The translations under genes were made by a program, and so were the position numbers. Shown here in pieces: positions 11,100-23,525 of a stretch of DNA of 64,000 nt. Within the stretch, counting starts at the first letter, position 1. Each line of letters opens with the position of its first letter. The DNA is from Calliopum simillimum. Taxonomy: Eukaryota; Arthropoda; Insecta; Diptera; Lauxaniidae. The notes under the pieces are model-generated. The model was given only the letters and a program-made list of their open reading frames with translations, ran no database searches and had not been told where the DNA came from. The stretch spans positions 55,364,028-55,428,027 of the forward strand of contig OX638372.1 in assembly GCA_951812925.1 (NCBI GenBank), in the 5' to 3' direction.

Positions 11100-12640
11100 G
11101 GAGCTGAGATAAAAGCCTAAAGAAGAATATAACCTGAATACTTGAATGTTAATGCTTCATATTTTAAGTGCTATCTATTCATGAGTTAATAAGCATATAA
11201 AAAAGTTTTCCACTAAAGTTTTCTGCTTGATGTGTTGTTTTCACAAACTTTATATTTCATACCGCCATAAGTATGCTATAAAGAATTTTAAAAACCAGCT
11301 GCTATGAGAGGAAACTTTACAGCATTATTTTCTTTATAACATGCCACTAATTGAGACTGATTGATGATGCAGCGACAGTTGACAGCTTTTCGGAGTTTAT
11401 GTGGTAGTAATGTGTAAAGTTTAATGTGATGAAAAAAAAAAAACAAAAAACAAGAACAACTTGATTTATCAACTTATCAAAAATTGTTGTTTACTTTTAG
11501 GAGAGAAAAAAAAAACATTAAAGAAATTTAATTGGCAGCACAAAACTATGCAATGCAAACAGTTGTAGTGGTAGCTACTTGCTTGCAACAACAGTTAAAT
11601 TGATTTTAATTGCATACTTTCAGGCGCTCGTTAAATTTAGATTAACCAGTAGTATGCGCACAAGCCTTGCGGAAAAGTTTTTTTTTTTTTTTTTTTTTGA
11701 TTTCTAAATAAAAACAAAACGTTTTTTATTTTGTTTTTGCTTTGCATGTGTACATACATTCACATGTGTAAGTACCAATGTCAGCATATCGATGCAATTT
11801 CTACTAATTGCTCTTGGCCACTAACCAAAATATGCGCATTGTAAACTGAGTATCACTCAACTTTGCAATTAAAATACAAAATGAATTTTCATTATAAACG
11901 ATTCGAAAGCAAAAATTTGCTTAAATTCGAACATTTTGTGTGTGGAGAATGCAAATATATGCAAAAAACCCCGAAATTTCTAAAAGCCCTGATCCGACGA
12001 ACATCCTCTACACAATCCATTAGTATAAAAGTTTAGTTTTGTTGTTATTCTGTAAATCAGCGTGATATTGGTGCTGATACTTGCTGTCCATCTATCCATT
12101 CATGTTATGACATTTTGACAGTTTTTATTTTAATTTTTTTGGTTCAAGTGTGTGTTCAATGCAACCGCGAACCACTTGTTTTTGAGTTTAAATGAAATCG
12201 TTTTGTTTTTATGCATTTTGTGCATACATTTTGGGTTTTTTTTTTTCGTATTTTAAAAGTTTGTGTGTTTATGGTTTAACATTATTTGTTATAGTTGTGA
12301 TAAAATTTTGATTCTAAATGTTTATGCTTTTTTTCATATGAAAATATAATGGATTTTGTTTTTGGGATTGATGAAATTTTTACATTTTAAAATTAATCGA
12401 AACTATTCAAAAATTTTAATTCTAAAAATGTTTATTTTTTTTTTTATTTTCAGGTAATCAACTATGGATTCACGTTATAAGTAATACGTATGTATGGATA
12501 TATGTTTATGTATACTAAATTTTAAAAAAGAAACCTTTAGTTAGACATTTTGGAAAATTAAAAATTTGCTTTTTCAAATCACTTCTCTAAGGTCTAACGT
12601 TATTCTCCTTTCTGAAGTTTTGAGAAACAAAATTTTCCGA
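11100..12640. other. Non-coding, no gene seen
   Basis: AT-rich intron-like DNA with poly-T (11678-11698), several poly-A runs and short TACATA stretches. Both strands lack credible coding sequence. It ends at the left terminus of the foldback transposon. Confidence 0.5.
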
Positions 12641-15600
12641 TATGGGTGATTCTTAGATAACTGTGCTTTTTCGAGTTGTAAAATTGGCAGATAATTTTTT
12701 TGGATTTTTGCAAGTTTCTTCATGCTATCTTGTGTAAACACACTCTTAAAACTCACCTTTTAAGTAGATCAACTACAAGTGTGAATTTACGGCTTTGAGG
12801 TCGAAATTAAGAAATTTTGCTGCCACGTTTGTGACTAAATTGCGACGTTTGTGACATTTTAGCCACAGTATGGAAAAATTATGGTTTTGAAGCGTTTTGA
12901 TGAGAGATATATTGCATATAATGGCAAATTTACACTTCAAGACTAATTTGCAACAGTGTCATGTCTCCGCTGGTCCATTTTTTGATCCCCTACCGCCCTA
13001 AATATCAACTATGGTTTTCTTTCCTCTGTTTTTATAGTCGTTTATGGTAGATTAGGATCTCCTAATTACGAATCTGATCTTGATTTTTTCCTATTACATC
13101 GGTATCCTTAGTTATCCTTGCTCAAAAGTGAAAAAATCTCAGTTTTGACATCAACTTAACAAAAACAGCAACAAGTAAAATTAATTTTTTTCAATGGATT
13201 CATACAGCCAAATTTATTAACAACAAGACATAATTTACTGTTTTTCAATTGGATTCCTAGTTTCCGAGTTATAAGCCTTTAAAAAAAGGATATCTCTCAA
13301 TAACACACAAAGGATTTTCTGGACCGAAAAATTAACAAAAATGGTAAGTTTTATTTTTTTTATCAAAAATATATTTTATCACGAAAATTTTAAGCTCTTG
13401 CAGACTAAAATCGGATGAAAAAATAAGGCTCTATTGTAGATTTAGTGAATGCACAGATGAAATTTTGATTCTGATAGTTTGCAAAGCAATAGTTTAGTAG
13501 GGTCATTCACTAAATCTAGCATAGAACTGTCATTTTTCATGCGATTATGGTCTGCAAGGTCTCGAAATTTTTGTAATTAAATATGTTATTGATAAAAATA
13601 ATAAAACTTGATTTTTTGTAACTTTTCGGTCTCGAAAAATCCTTTGTGTGTTATCGAAAGATATCCTTATTTTAAACGCTTATAACTCGGAAGCTGGGAA
13701 TCCAATTGAAAAACGGTAAATTATGTCTTGTTGACAATAAATTTGGCTGTATGAATCCAGTACCTGGAGACCGATCCCTACTCGGTCAACAATCTGATCT
13801 TATTATTTTAGTCAATGTTTTTATTCATAGCTATTTTTTGTTATGAAACTCGTACCTTTTCACCTCCAATGCTTTCAAAATGATAAATTAACCGATAAGA
13901 AAAATAATAAGAAAAAACTCGGAAAATATCGAATGGTATAGAAAAATATAAAGAACTCCAAATTTTTTAAGAGAAATAGAATGACCTAAAATAAATAAAT
14001 GGGATACGCCACGCACCCAAAATTTTTCGTCTCTTGTATGGGGGCTGAAATATCGTATCATCATGCCTCGAAAAGTTCATTCCGTTTTTTTTGTGCATGA
14101 GTTATTAACTAAAATTTTTATTTTGGTAAAAAGTGGGCGTGACAATTATTGAACAAAGCCCACTTTTCGTTATGCTTTAGATTCTCGTGATCCAGATCCG
14201 CATACCAAATTTCATCAAAATATGTTGTGCCATTTGCGAGAAATAGCATTTAATTTGTTTTACTTGTATGGGAGGTTCCACGCCCACCTGCGATATTTTG
14301 CCCACCTTCAGCTCGTAGGTGCCTCATAAAAAGAAGATTCCCTACAGTAAAATTCAGAAAGATTGCTTTAGTAGTTTTCTTTTTATATCGTATTAAATTT
14401 TTGTGGGCGGTGCCACACCCTCCAACGAGTTTTCCTAATATAACGGCTATCACATATTTATACTTGTTTTCAGGGGAAAAATATTTAAAATTTTCATTAA
14501 AATTGTTGAAGTCGTTTTCGAGTAATACTGAATTAAAATTTTCAATGGTTAAAAAAGGGGCGTGGCACTTCTTCGATACCGCCCACTTTTCGGTTATTAC
14601 AAGGCATTGATAAGTAGTACCTACATACCAAATTTCATTAAAATATCTTGTTACATTTGCGAGAAATAGCATTTAACGTATTTTGCTTGTATGGGAGGTT
14701 CCACGCGCAATGGCGACATTTCGCCCACTTTCAAATCAGAGATGCCCTATTGCAATTAGGCTCCTCACAGTTAATTTCAGAATGTTTGCTTTATTAGTTT
14801 TCTTTTTATACCGTTTTATATTTTTGGGGGCGGTGCCACGCCCTTCAACGAGTTTTCCCAATATAATGGCGTATCACATATGAATCCTTGTTTTCACAGT
14901 CGTTTTCGAGTAATATTGAATCAAAATTTTCAAGAGCTGAAAAGTGGGCGTGGCACTTCTTCGATCCCGCCCACTTTTTGTCTGTTACAAGGCAATATTA
15001 AGCCGTACCCGCTGACCAAATTTCATCCAAATACCTTGTACAGTTTGCGAGTTATGACTAAATCAAATTTAAAATTAAGTGCAGTGCCACGCCCTCTGGT
15101 GAGCATTTACAAAGTTCAAACCTAGCTCATTCTTCATTGTTTGCTAATATCTAACACTATTCCAAGTTTCATTGAAATCGCTGTAGCCGTTTTCGAGAAA
15201 AAATATTGGCACAGAAATAAGAACAAACAAAAAAACATAAAAACAAAAAAACATACAATGTTAGCTCCTATAAGAAGAGAAGATTGACAAAAATTAATTT
15301 TACTTGTTGTTGTTTTTGTTCTATAGCTTTAAGAAGATGTCAAAACAGTGATTTTTTCACTTTTGAGCAAGGATAACTCAGGATTCTGATGGTGTAGAAA
15401 AATTTTTGTATTAAAAACATAATTAATAGCCTTCAACTTAACATCTGTATACTCAAACTTTATATCGAAATATGTTTATTGCAGACATGCATAAAATAAA
15501 ATGTCCTACCTGGGAGTGCCGAGTGCCACATTTGTGACCATAATTTTAAAAAAAACTGTTTTTGTTTATAAACTGCCCTATAAAACGCAAACAGATTTCT

Positions 15601-16119
15601 TTTTGGACGCGTCTGGACATGCTGACCTTTGGGTAATGGATAGTGATCAGAATTAATGCATATGTGTTGCAATCTATTGACTGAAACAGTAGTACCATGC
15701 AGTAGTAGCATAATGCTTTCAAGAAATTTTTTTTTTTCCAAAACTAGGGGACAGTTTTCAATTCGAAATTGTGCCCTCTAAAAATTATTTAAAACTGCAG
15801 ATGAGCTCAGAATATAGTAGCCTTAAGTATTTACTTAATATGTGTAGTAACTTGTTTTCTGTTCCATTTCCGTTTTTTGGTCGTTTTTCATCGTTTTGTG
15901 TATAAAAAGTAGGGGTAGGACATGCCACGTTTGTGACATTTGGGGTATATTTGCAAACTTTCACAGTAGACCAATGATTGTTTGGTGGTAAAATTCATCC
16001 GCTCTATTAGAAAAACATAGTTTCTAACTTATAGCGTAATTTTTTGTGAAAAAAAAGCCTACTGTATAGGTGAAATCGCCAGAGGACACAAAAAGTACAG
16101 TTATCTGAGAATCACCCAT
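12641..16119. mobile_element. Foldback DNA transposon family A, copy 1 (interrupted)
   Basis: Terminal inverted repeats start ATGGGTGATTCTTAGATAAC at the left and, reversed, ATGGGTGATTCTCAGATAAC at the right, flanked by TA-rich sites. The left TIR reads on into TGTGCTTTTTCGAG; the right diverges after TGTACTTTTT. The body aligns along its whole length with the copy at 27130-29229. Inside, about 13080-13450 and 13505-13759 are arms of a large palindrome; the right arm is split by an unrelated 1534-bp insertion (13760-15293) and resumes at 15294. The motif GCCACGTTTGTGAC or a one-base variant occurs at 12822, 12842, 15534 and 15924, always on the plus strand. No transposase frame, so it is non-autonomous. 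TA flanks suggest the Tc1/mariner superfamily, but this is inference. Confidence 0.8.
13760..15293. repeat. GGGCGTGGC-type repeat inserted in the foldback element
   Basis: This block is absent from the second foldback copy: there 'GAATCCA' is followed directly by 'TTGACAAAAATT', while here 1534 bases intervene. It contains two tandem units of about 425 bp (roughly 14200-14630 and 14630-14995). Each unit has 'CAAATTTCAT', 'TTGCGAGAAATAGCATTTAA', 'TTGTATGGGAGGTTCCACGC', GGGCGGTGCCAC and GGGGCGTGGCACTTCTTCGA. It ends with 'AAGAACAAACAAAAAAACAT'. Repeats of this sort are common in fly genomes, but I cannot name the family. The 140-codon minus-strand frame inside it is a by-product. Confidence 0.75.
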
Positions 16120-16283
16120 ATACCTATACAAAACTTCCGCCTTGTGAAATTCTTCTTGTAGTCATAGTTAAGGTTACAAAACTGGGGTCGAATCGACGCA
16201 TCCGTGAACATACAATTCGTGACGTAAAATCATGTGTTTCACATGTATTCCGCATTACTAAATACATGATTTTACATAACATA

Positions 16284-17357
16284 CGTAGGGCACTACTTAT
16301 ATTTTGAGAATAGCAAATAATAACAAACATTTTTAATTGAAAATGGCTTTATAGCTTTTCAAAATATTCCCCTTGATGATCAACACTCTTTTGCATTCGT
16401 TCAAACCATTTGTCATAGCAGTTTTCCCATTCCTCTTGGGACACCTCCAAAACATGGTTTTTGAACGCTTCAACTGCTTCTTCGGCGCTCGGAAATCGTT
16501 GACCACGCAGTTTACCTTTGATGTTCGGGAACTAGAAGAAGTTATTGGGTACCAAACCAGGACTAAGTCATCAATTTTATGTTTTGATTGCTCAAAAATT
16601 CACCTGTTTCACGAGATGTGTGAGAGCTCGCATTGTCATGATGGAGAATGATTCGTCTTGGAAGGTTGGTTTTACGAATTTCTCCGAAGTGGCCACATGA
16701 CACATTCGGCCGAAGAAACAGGCGACCATTTGCTTCGCTGTGCTTCTTTCACGAACAACTTTTGTTGGATTTAGCTCGTCTTGGAATACCCAAAAGGTCG
16801 ATTGCTGTTTTGTTTCCGGCTCATACGCATAGATCCATGATTCGTCACCTGTCACCTTATACACGTCTTTTGAAGCATCAAACAATCAAACAAACGTTTT
16901 TTACAACTAAGTGTTCATGCAAAATTGAATATATTGGAGTGGAACTAATGTGCAAGGGTGCATCTATCTCCAAATATGCCACATGACGATCTTTCATTAT
17001 CAGTTTATGCACTGCATTGAGGTTTTGTGGCACAACAACCGATTTTGAACAACCTTCACGGAATTCGTCGGTGACTGAACTCCGACCAGAATTGAATTCA
17101 ATATACCAACCATATACTGTGGTTTTTGATGGTGCTTTATCGCCATACAAAGAACTGAGTTCATCGACACATTCTTGTTGACATAATCCACGTCGAAAGT
17201 TGTGAAAAATAATCCAACGAAAACCTTTTCTTGAAATTTCCATGCCATACATCAAAACGTTGTGCGTACGTTTATGTCAAACTTTATTGTGGTGTTGCCA
17301 GATTTTAGCTATTGACATTAATGTTGGCAGTTCCCGAAACATAAGTAGTGCCCCTCG
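16284..17357 (-). mobile_element. Mariner element, copy 2 (distinct TIR)
   Basis: TA duplications at 16282-16283 and 17358-17359 bracket inverted ends reading CGTAGGGCACTACTTATATT on the left and, reversed from the right, CGAGGGGCACTACTTATGTT. The TIR differs from copies 1 and 3, so this is a separate lineage although the transposase is similar. Length 1074 bp. It lies about 160 bp right of the foldback transposon. Confidence 0.9.
16349..17243 (-). pseudogene. Mariner transposase with mutated third Asp
   Basis: Minus-strand relic. The N-terminus reads MEISRKGF then IIFHNFRRGLCQQECVDEL, the usual mariner start. Also visible are ILHEHLVVKNVC, the first Asp in VTGDESWIYAYEP, KQMVACFFGRMCHVAT, the second Asp in IILHHDNASSHTS, and a C-terminus of LRGQRFPSAEEAVEAFKNH to GEYFEKL. 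Lesions: the stretch after NVCLIV is shortened, a deletion plus frameshift follows CHVAT, and there is a frameshift before the third-Asp box. That box reads SPGLVPNNFF followed by a stop, where the family has SPDLAPNDFF. The catalytic third Asp is therefore Asn here. The copy cannot encode an active transposase. Confidence 0.9.
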
Positions 17358-17715
17358 TATTAGTGATTAATTTTTTTTCAGTATTATTTAGTTTATTAAA
17401 GTTTTTTTTTTATTCAATTTAGATATTTAATTAAAAGTGAATCAGAATGATGGCCTTTAATGAATGACATAAAATTAATTGTTTTGCTTTATGTTTTTTA
17501 GGTTTTATTTAAAAAAGAAGATTAGTGGTCCCTAATTCCCTCCCTTATCCTACTTTCGTCACTTTATATATATAGGTTAGATTATTATAAGAGAAAAATT
17601 GTCAAATTTTCATACTAATCCAGAAAAATCCCGGGAAAAAATTTTATTTTTATTTCAGCTCAATTTTATCAAAATCATAAAGCATTTCCAAACTAACTCA
17701 AAACGAAAAAGATAC

Positions 17716-18212
17716 TAGTAGGGTATTACCTTTGCTGTATTTTGAATATTTTGCTTGTACGGGAAGTGCCACACCCTCTTTACCGAACTCACTTCGTTTT
17801 TGTTCAGATCTGGCACTAACTATTCCAAATGTCTGTGAAAATAACGCTTTCACTACAGAATTACAAATATTTTGCTTTTATGAGATATGCGTCGCTCTCT
17901 GGACAAAGTTCGCCTAATTTTTCCCATTGTACATTTACTGTTCTTAGTGTCGTAGTGAAATTTGGTACAATAGGATTAACTTAAAATCGATTTTAGTATA
18001 GCACTTTTAAATTTTCGCTTGTATGGTAGATACCACAGCTTCTTTCTTGTTCGCGTTCGCCTTATTTTTGCTTAGAGCTTGCATTTACTGTTCTAACTGT
18101 CCGAGTGAATATCTCAAAAACCGTTTTCAGTATAGCATTTTGAAACTTTTGCTTAAATGGGAGTTACCACGCCCTCTTGTGCGAGCTCACTTAGTTTTTA
18201 ATCAGAGCTTAC
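17716..18212 (-). mobile_element. HINE fragment (3' half)
   Basis: It starts with CTAGTAGGGTATTACC, the 3' terminus of the HINE family read on the minus strand, and continues through four diverged tandem units (GTGCCACACCC near 17766, ATGCGTCGCTCTCTGG near 17886, TTACCACGCCC near 18163). It stops near 18212, where a transposase relic begins. The stem region is decayed and the 5' half is missing. Confidence 0.65.
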
Positions 18213-18990
18213 TACATATCATCGAATTTTGGATCGTTCGCAACAATTGGCCATTTCCGCGACCTCCATGCATCGAATTTTGCGCTTAGACTTGAAGTGA
18301 CACCCATATAAAGTTCAATTGACGCAGCAGCTGTTGCCTCGTGACCATGCACAACGCCGCACATTCGCTGATTGAGCCCTGCTGAAGATGATGATTTTTC
18401 CCAAAAAAATCAGCTTTTCGGACGAGGATCATTTCCACCTCGGCGGATATGCTTACAAACAAAACTACAGTATCTGGGGCTCAGAAAATTCACAAGTGAT
18501 AGTGGAGAAGCGAATACATCCACCGCGAGTCACTGTTTGGTGCGGTTTACAGGTCTGAGGCATTGTCGGCCCTTTTTTTCGAAAATTAGGAAGGAAACAC
18601 CGAAAATGTCAACTCTGAGCGGTACCACACTATGTTGGAGGACTATTTTGTGCAGATGGTTAAAGCTCAAGTTCTGGACGATATGTGGTTTCAACACGAC
18701 GACGCTACACCACACACAACTCGCCTCAATTTGGACTTTTTGCGTCGCAAATTCCCGAACCGAGTAATTTCTCGTAGCGGTGATGCCGTTAGACTTTTTC
18801 TGTGAGATTACACGAAGGATATATGAACGATCTGATTACGATTCCAAACTTGCAAAGCAATATTACATCGGTGATTCGGGTAATTTTGGAAGTCACACTG
18901 CAAAATGTCATCGAAAAAATAGCTGAAAGAGTGAGATATCTACGGAATAATCGCGGTGAACATTTCCGCGAAATAATTTTCTACACATAA
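18213..18990 (+). pseudogene. Tc1/mariner-superfamily transposase relic
   Basis: Conceptual translation with frame changes shows ARSSQQLAISATSMHRILR, then QLTQQLLPRDHAQRRTFADW, the first acidic box ISFSDEDHFHLGGYAYKQNY, IWGSENSQVIVEK, PPRVTVWCGL, a second acidic box WFQHDDATPHTTRLNLDFLR, and a C-terminal block ITSVIRVILEVTLQNVIEKI. This is the transposase type with FHLGGYVNKQNCR found in many insects. The third acidic region (usually PRSCDLTPLDFF) is lost after SRSGDA, where stops and a deletion occur. Not functional. It abuts a HINE fragment, so the 5' end of the element was probably replaced. Confidence 0.75.
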
Positions 18991-21019
18991 TCCTATTGTA
19001 TGACCTTTCGAACGAAATAAAATATTTGGAAAAATTCCGAACCGTTTGCGTTTTATTCAAAACCAAAGTACCACACGTCTTATTGAAAAACCTTTTATAT
19101 AATACATATAATAATAATATATATATGTATATAATAATATCTGGAACCTAAATCAACCACATATTATTTTTTTTTTTACCTCAAATAACCACAAAGAACG
19201 TATTTCAAAATTGCATCCCACTGTTAAGCTTTGAAACTATATTTTGAATAAATCTTGTTGTTCCAAGGTCATCATGAACATCTTAACAATTATATCCTGT
19301 TCTTATAGATTTTTTTGACCAGCTTTTCAAATAAATATGATGAAGTGAAGATTTATTGAATTTTATTTAATTTTTTAAGAATTATTCTTTTAAGCATTTC
19401 TCGGCTTTGGTGACCCCTAATGAAATTTTCCGTAGGATATTTTTGTAGAGCATTTTATCCCATTATAACCCAGTTTTTTTTTTTTATTGAAAAAACTTGC
19501 AGCTCACTTTTTTGACACCCTTTTCCAGAGTTTTGAACGTAATCGTGTAATTTCCAAAAATGTTTTTTTTTATAATCAGTCATATGTAGGCAATAACCTA
19601 GTGTAATGTTTGTTAAGTTTTCAAACGAAATTTTACAATTTTCCGACTGTCAACACTCAAATGTTTAAACAGTTAAATTGGTAATTTGACACAAATTGAA
19701 ATACAAACTACTGCCAAAGTACCATATGTAGTACATTTTCAATTGTACATACGATTCAACATTCGTTTTGTAAAGTAACAATCGCCTATGCAATTATACC
19801 CCACCCACCACTTGCCACAATAAACCCTTTCATTTTGCACGACCCCAATGTGCTACACAGCTTCTATCGCTCCAGCTGATTAGATTAATTACAGCCTCGA
19901 AATGAATTAAGTTGCGGTTGTAATTGCAATTCATTACATTGCTGCGACCTAAATTACAACAACTAACGACTGGAACTGCGACTGTGACGACAAAATAACG
20001 CAACACCCACAACGGCGTCAACTACTATAACTAATTTTCTAACGGAAACAATGCACTAATATAATAAAAGCTTTGTCATTTCCGTTTCCTGTTGCCTTTT
20101 TGTTTTCTTTTCCTTTAGTTTCTTTGCGTTTGCTGCTTCGCTTAACTTGTTGAATTGACTTGAGCTTTAGCATTTTTATTTCTATTTGACAGGATATAAT
20201 GCTCGTAAAAATTATTTAACTAAAATTGTTATAAAACTGTGATAAAAGTGTTTTTTTTTTTTTTGTATTTTATTAATAGTGTTGAAGAAAACTTTGCATA
20301 CCTTTTGGCGTTAAGCAAATTAATTTATGTTGTGTTGTGTCTATTTTTGCTTGCAGTTGTCATTTTATTGCCGTCATTTACTTTTATAACTTTTTTTTGC
20401 GCTTTTTTTTTTCATGGTCTTTGCTATGACAGGCTAACTGTCAAAGAAAATGTTTTATTATCCCTCATAACATGACTTAATTAATTACTTTGTTTTTTTT
20501 AATAAATCAAAAAGCTTTACGCTACGCTGCTGAGTGGAAGACGCCAACACGCTGTTCATTTATATATTAATTAAGTGAAAATTACTTAAAATTGGGGTGG
20601 CAATGCAGCTAGGTTTTTGTGCTTTTATGCTGATTTTGGTGTATCCTTATAACAACACCAATGGTAATTATGATTATTGTCAACTGTGTGTAACGTCCGA
20701 CATGAAAATATAGAATACGCTTGCGTCAAAATTTTAAAATATGAAGAAGTCACTAAGCATGTACATTTTTTAAGTGAATTTAACGTACTTTAAAATAAAT
20801 AAAAAAAATCTATAAAAAAGTTAAAGTGTCTGATCTTGAGAGCTTGCTTTTTAATGAAACGACCAAAAGTTTGTCTTAAAAAAGCTAACTTATTAATACT
20901 TTATTACATTTGACCTTATTTACTCAAATGCATAATGTGTTCTGTTTAGAAAGCAGTAATCAGTAGACGCTATAATTATTTTCAAACCATGTTTGTGCAT
21001 AATAATGACTACTAGAATT
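18991..21019. other. Non-coding, no gene seen
   Basis: AT-rich DNA with a TATA/ATAATA tract (19096-19140) and a poly-T (20250-20264). At 19375-19515 is a short repeat (GGTGACCCCTAATGAAATTT, then CATTATAACCCAG) that recurs at 37480-37650 and 47200-47430. The block at about 19800-20060 is less AT-rich and unique-looking, and could be a conserved non-coding element, but nothing proves it. Confidence 0.45.
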
Positions 21020-21600
21020 GCCAAGTGGTCAAAATTCGACCACAGATGTATAAAATTAATTTGGTGATTATTTGACACTTTTTGTAATTTTTTGACACCT
21101 TGAGTACTTTTTTGGCTAATTGGTACTATTTGACACTTTTAGTACTTTTTTGCTATTTGGTACTTTTTTGACACTTTTAGTACTTTTTTGCTATTTGGTA
21201 CTTTTTTGACACCTTTGGTACTTTTTTGGCTATTTGGTACTTTTTTTGATACTTTTAGTACTTTTTTGCTATTTGGTACTTTTTTGACACTTTTAGTACT
21301 TTTTCTCTATTTGGTACTTTTTTGACACCTTCAGTACTTTTTTTGCTATTTGGTACGAAATAGAAAAACTCATTTATCATCCCTGATATAATTCAAGTGA
21401 AATATAAGCAAAACAAAAAATATGAAGTCAGTGCTATGCCATTTTGTTGCTAATTTTTCCTGGCTCAAAGTCAAAATTTTAACATTAATTTAACTTTGTG
21501 CACATCTACACAGAAATACCTTTCTAATGGTCTATAATTTAAAGTCGTACTCCATTTCTAACATACTTAGTAAAAAAAGATGGACAAATTTTTGTCTTGC
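21020..21600 (+). repeat. Repeat family C, copy 1, with internal minisatellite
   Basis: Begins CCAAGTGGTCAAAATTCGAC, an imperfect palindrome, and ends after 'AAGTCGTACTCCATTTCTAA' and 'AAAAAAGATGGACAAATT'. The same start, middle and end occur at 31849-32130 and inverted at 36655-37064. Between about 21060 and 21352 this copy has expanded to about seven units of 38 bp reading GGTACTTTTTTGACACTTTT then AGTACTTTTTTGCTATTT; the other copies have about one unit. Confidence 0.75.
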
Positions 21601-22394
21601 GTATTAATATATAGATTTAATTTTGCACAAAGTGTCGTATGAGTAATATTGTTTTAAGTTATTCTGAAATCGGATTTTTATCGGAATCAGACTTGAATCT
21701 GATCTTAAGTGTTCCGCATTGCAATAATTAACTTCAAATTTTCAGTAAATCGAACTGAAATCATTATCAAATTTTATTTATAGAAATACAATTCCAATTT
21801 CATTTTAATTTTCTAAATGCAAAGCACCTTAAGATGGATTCAATTCCAATGCCGATAAGAATTGGCTTTAAAAAAATGTCTGAATTCATCTAAAATTGTG
21901 GCCAAAATTTTTGTCGAAAGCGGTTGAAATGAAACTTTAATGAAACTTTAGACAATGATCCATTTTAACATGTAATGAAGAATGAACTAGGTTGAGACTT
22001 TATACTTACCCATTATGACGCGTGGCATCGCTATAAATTTTGAATTTCATCTAGCCATAACTCATAAACCGTATAACGTAATTGAATGCAATTAAGTAGA
22101 CGGCTACTACTTATCAATGCCTTGTAACAAACAAAAAATGGGCTAAATCAAAGGAGCAACACACCCACTTTTGAAACCATTGACAATTTTGATTATATAT
22201 TTAGCACACGGAGAAAAAACATAGTACTTGCTACTTTATTTCTCATAAATTTTACCAGAATTTCAATTCAGAATAGTGGCTCCACAGCGAAATAAATTTC
22301 ACCTTACTGTTTTAGTCAATTCAGAATGTATGCTTGCTACTAATTTTTTTAAAAGAATTGACGCGATAGTTATCTTACTGTAAAGTTCACGCAA

Positions 22395-22427
<33 letters not shown>

Positions 22428-22449
22428 AACTAACTGACCGCACTAGGGT
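21601..22449. other. Non-coding with a GGCGTGG-type fragment and poly-A
   Basis: No gene. Around 22010-22200 lies an inverted, decayed piece of the repeat found at 13760-15293 (phrases TACTTATCAATGCCTTGTAA and GCCATAACTCATAAACC). A poly-A run of about 30 bases is at 22396-22425. Confidence 0.45.
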
Positions 22450-23215
22450 ACGAACCCGATAGGTAGATACTATGGTGGGCCGATTTGAAAACTGATCTCG
22501 GCTACACCCCTATGTGAAAGTTCATTCAATTCTATGAATATTTGCCCAAGGAACTATACCTCTGCGTTCAACTGTAGTTCGGCACATTTTTGATCGAAAA
22601 TTTTACCTTTCATCAATATTTTTTTTTGTTTTCATACTAAATTTTAAAAATTTTTATAAAGACAAAAGTACATAATGTCATAATATGATTTGGCTGGTAT
22701 TCTGTCAGTAATCAATTAAATTGGGTTCTGTTTACATAAAAACTTCACTTGATAGTCTGGAATTGATGCTATATATTTAAAAAAGTGATATGGGTCAAAT
22801 AGCCGATTATTATGACCGACTTTCAAAATAAACGATTCATATTTTTGGATGAATTTTTTAAACAAAACACCAACCTAGGCTGAAAGTTCATTCAATTCTA
22901 TGAATATTTGCCCAAGGAACCATACCTCTACGTTCAACTTTAGTTCGGCGCATTTTCGATTGAAAATTTTACCTTGCGTTTAATATTTATTTTATGCTTA
23001 ATTTTCAAAATTCTTATGGAGACAAAAGTAATATCATAATATGTTTTGGCTGGTATTCTGTCAGTAATCAATAAAATTGGGTTTTGTTTTTACGAAAAGT
23101 TTACTTGATAGCGTGGAATTGATTACATTTATTCCGAAAGATTATATCGGTCAAATAACCGATTTATTATAAACGATTCATATTTTTACATGGATTTTTG
23201 GTATATTGTTCAATT
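22450..23215 (+). repeat. Repeat family D, copy 1, two tandem units
   Basis: Two units of roughly 375 bp repeat the phrases GAAAGTTCATTCAATTCTAT, 'ATTTGCCCAAGGAAC', 'TTCAACT.TAGTTCGGC', 'GGCTGGTATTCTGTCAGTAA' and 'GGTCAAATA.CCGAT'. They begin near 22509 and 22881. The outer left end is GGTGGGCCGA near 22473. The reverse complement is at 44740-45411, with a diverged piece at 4090-4345 and another at 33480-33800. No coding. Confidence 0.7.
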
Positions 23216-23229
23216 GTCTCGTTATATTG

Positions 23230-23525
23230 ACACCAACGCTTTTTAAGTCGTTCCAAATACTCCGAAATGTTGCGGTTCGTTTCTCCAAGGTTTTTTGCAT
23301 ACTTTTCTGCCTTGTCTTATAGTGGTTTTCCGCTTTCCTCTGCAATTTGCTCGGCTGTTAGAAAAATTAATTATTTTAGTAGGTGAATTCTTATATTCCT
23401 TTGCAGTTTTGAACACTGATGCCTAAATTTTTTGCTATATCTGAATAGCTTGTACCCCCATCTTTCGAAAGAGCTTCTATATGCATATATTTTTCCACCT
23501 TAATACCACTTTTAGCACCCATTTC
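23230..23525 (-). pseudogene. Possible Tc1-like transposase N-terminal relic
   Basis: The minus strand just after a small gap reads MGAKSGIKVEKYMHIEALSK then DGGTSYSDIAKNLGISVQNC, which has the spacing of the N-terminal helix-turn-helix of Tc1-type transposases. Further on, with frame changes, come AEQIAEES and KTTIRQGRKVCKKPWRNEPQ. No catalytic domain follows. The assignment rests on pattern only. Confidence 0.4.

Noticed and set aside
14250..14672. 140-codon minus-strand frame
   Set aside because: It lies wholly within a tandemly repeated GGGCGTGGC-type element and has no domain.
16215..16276. 12-bp inverted repeat GTAAAATCATGT next to the second mariner
   Set aside because: Too short and AT-rich to separate from chance in this composition.
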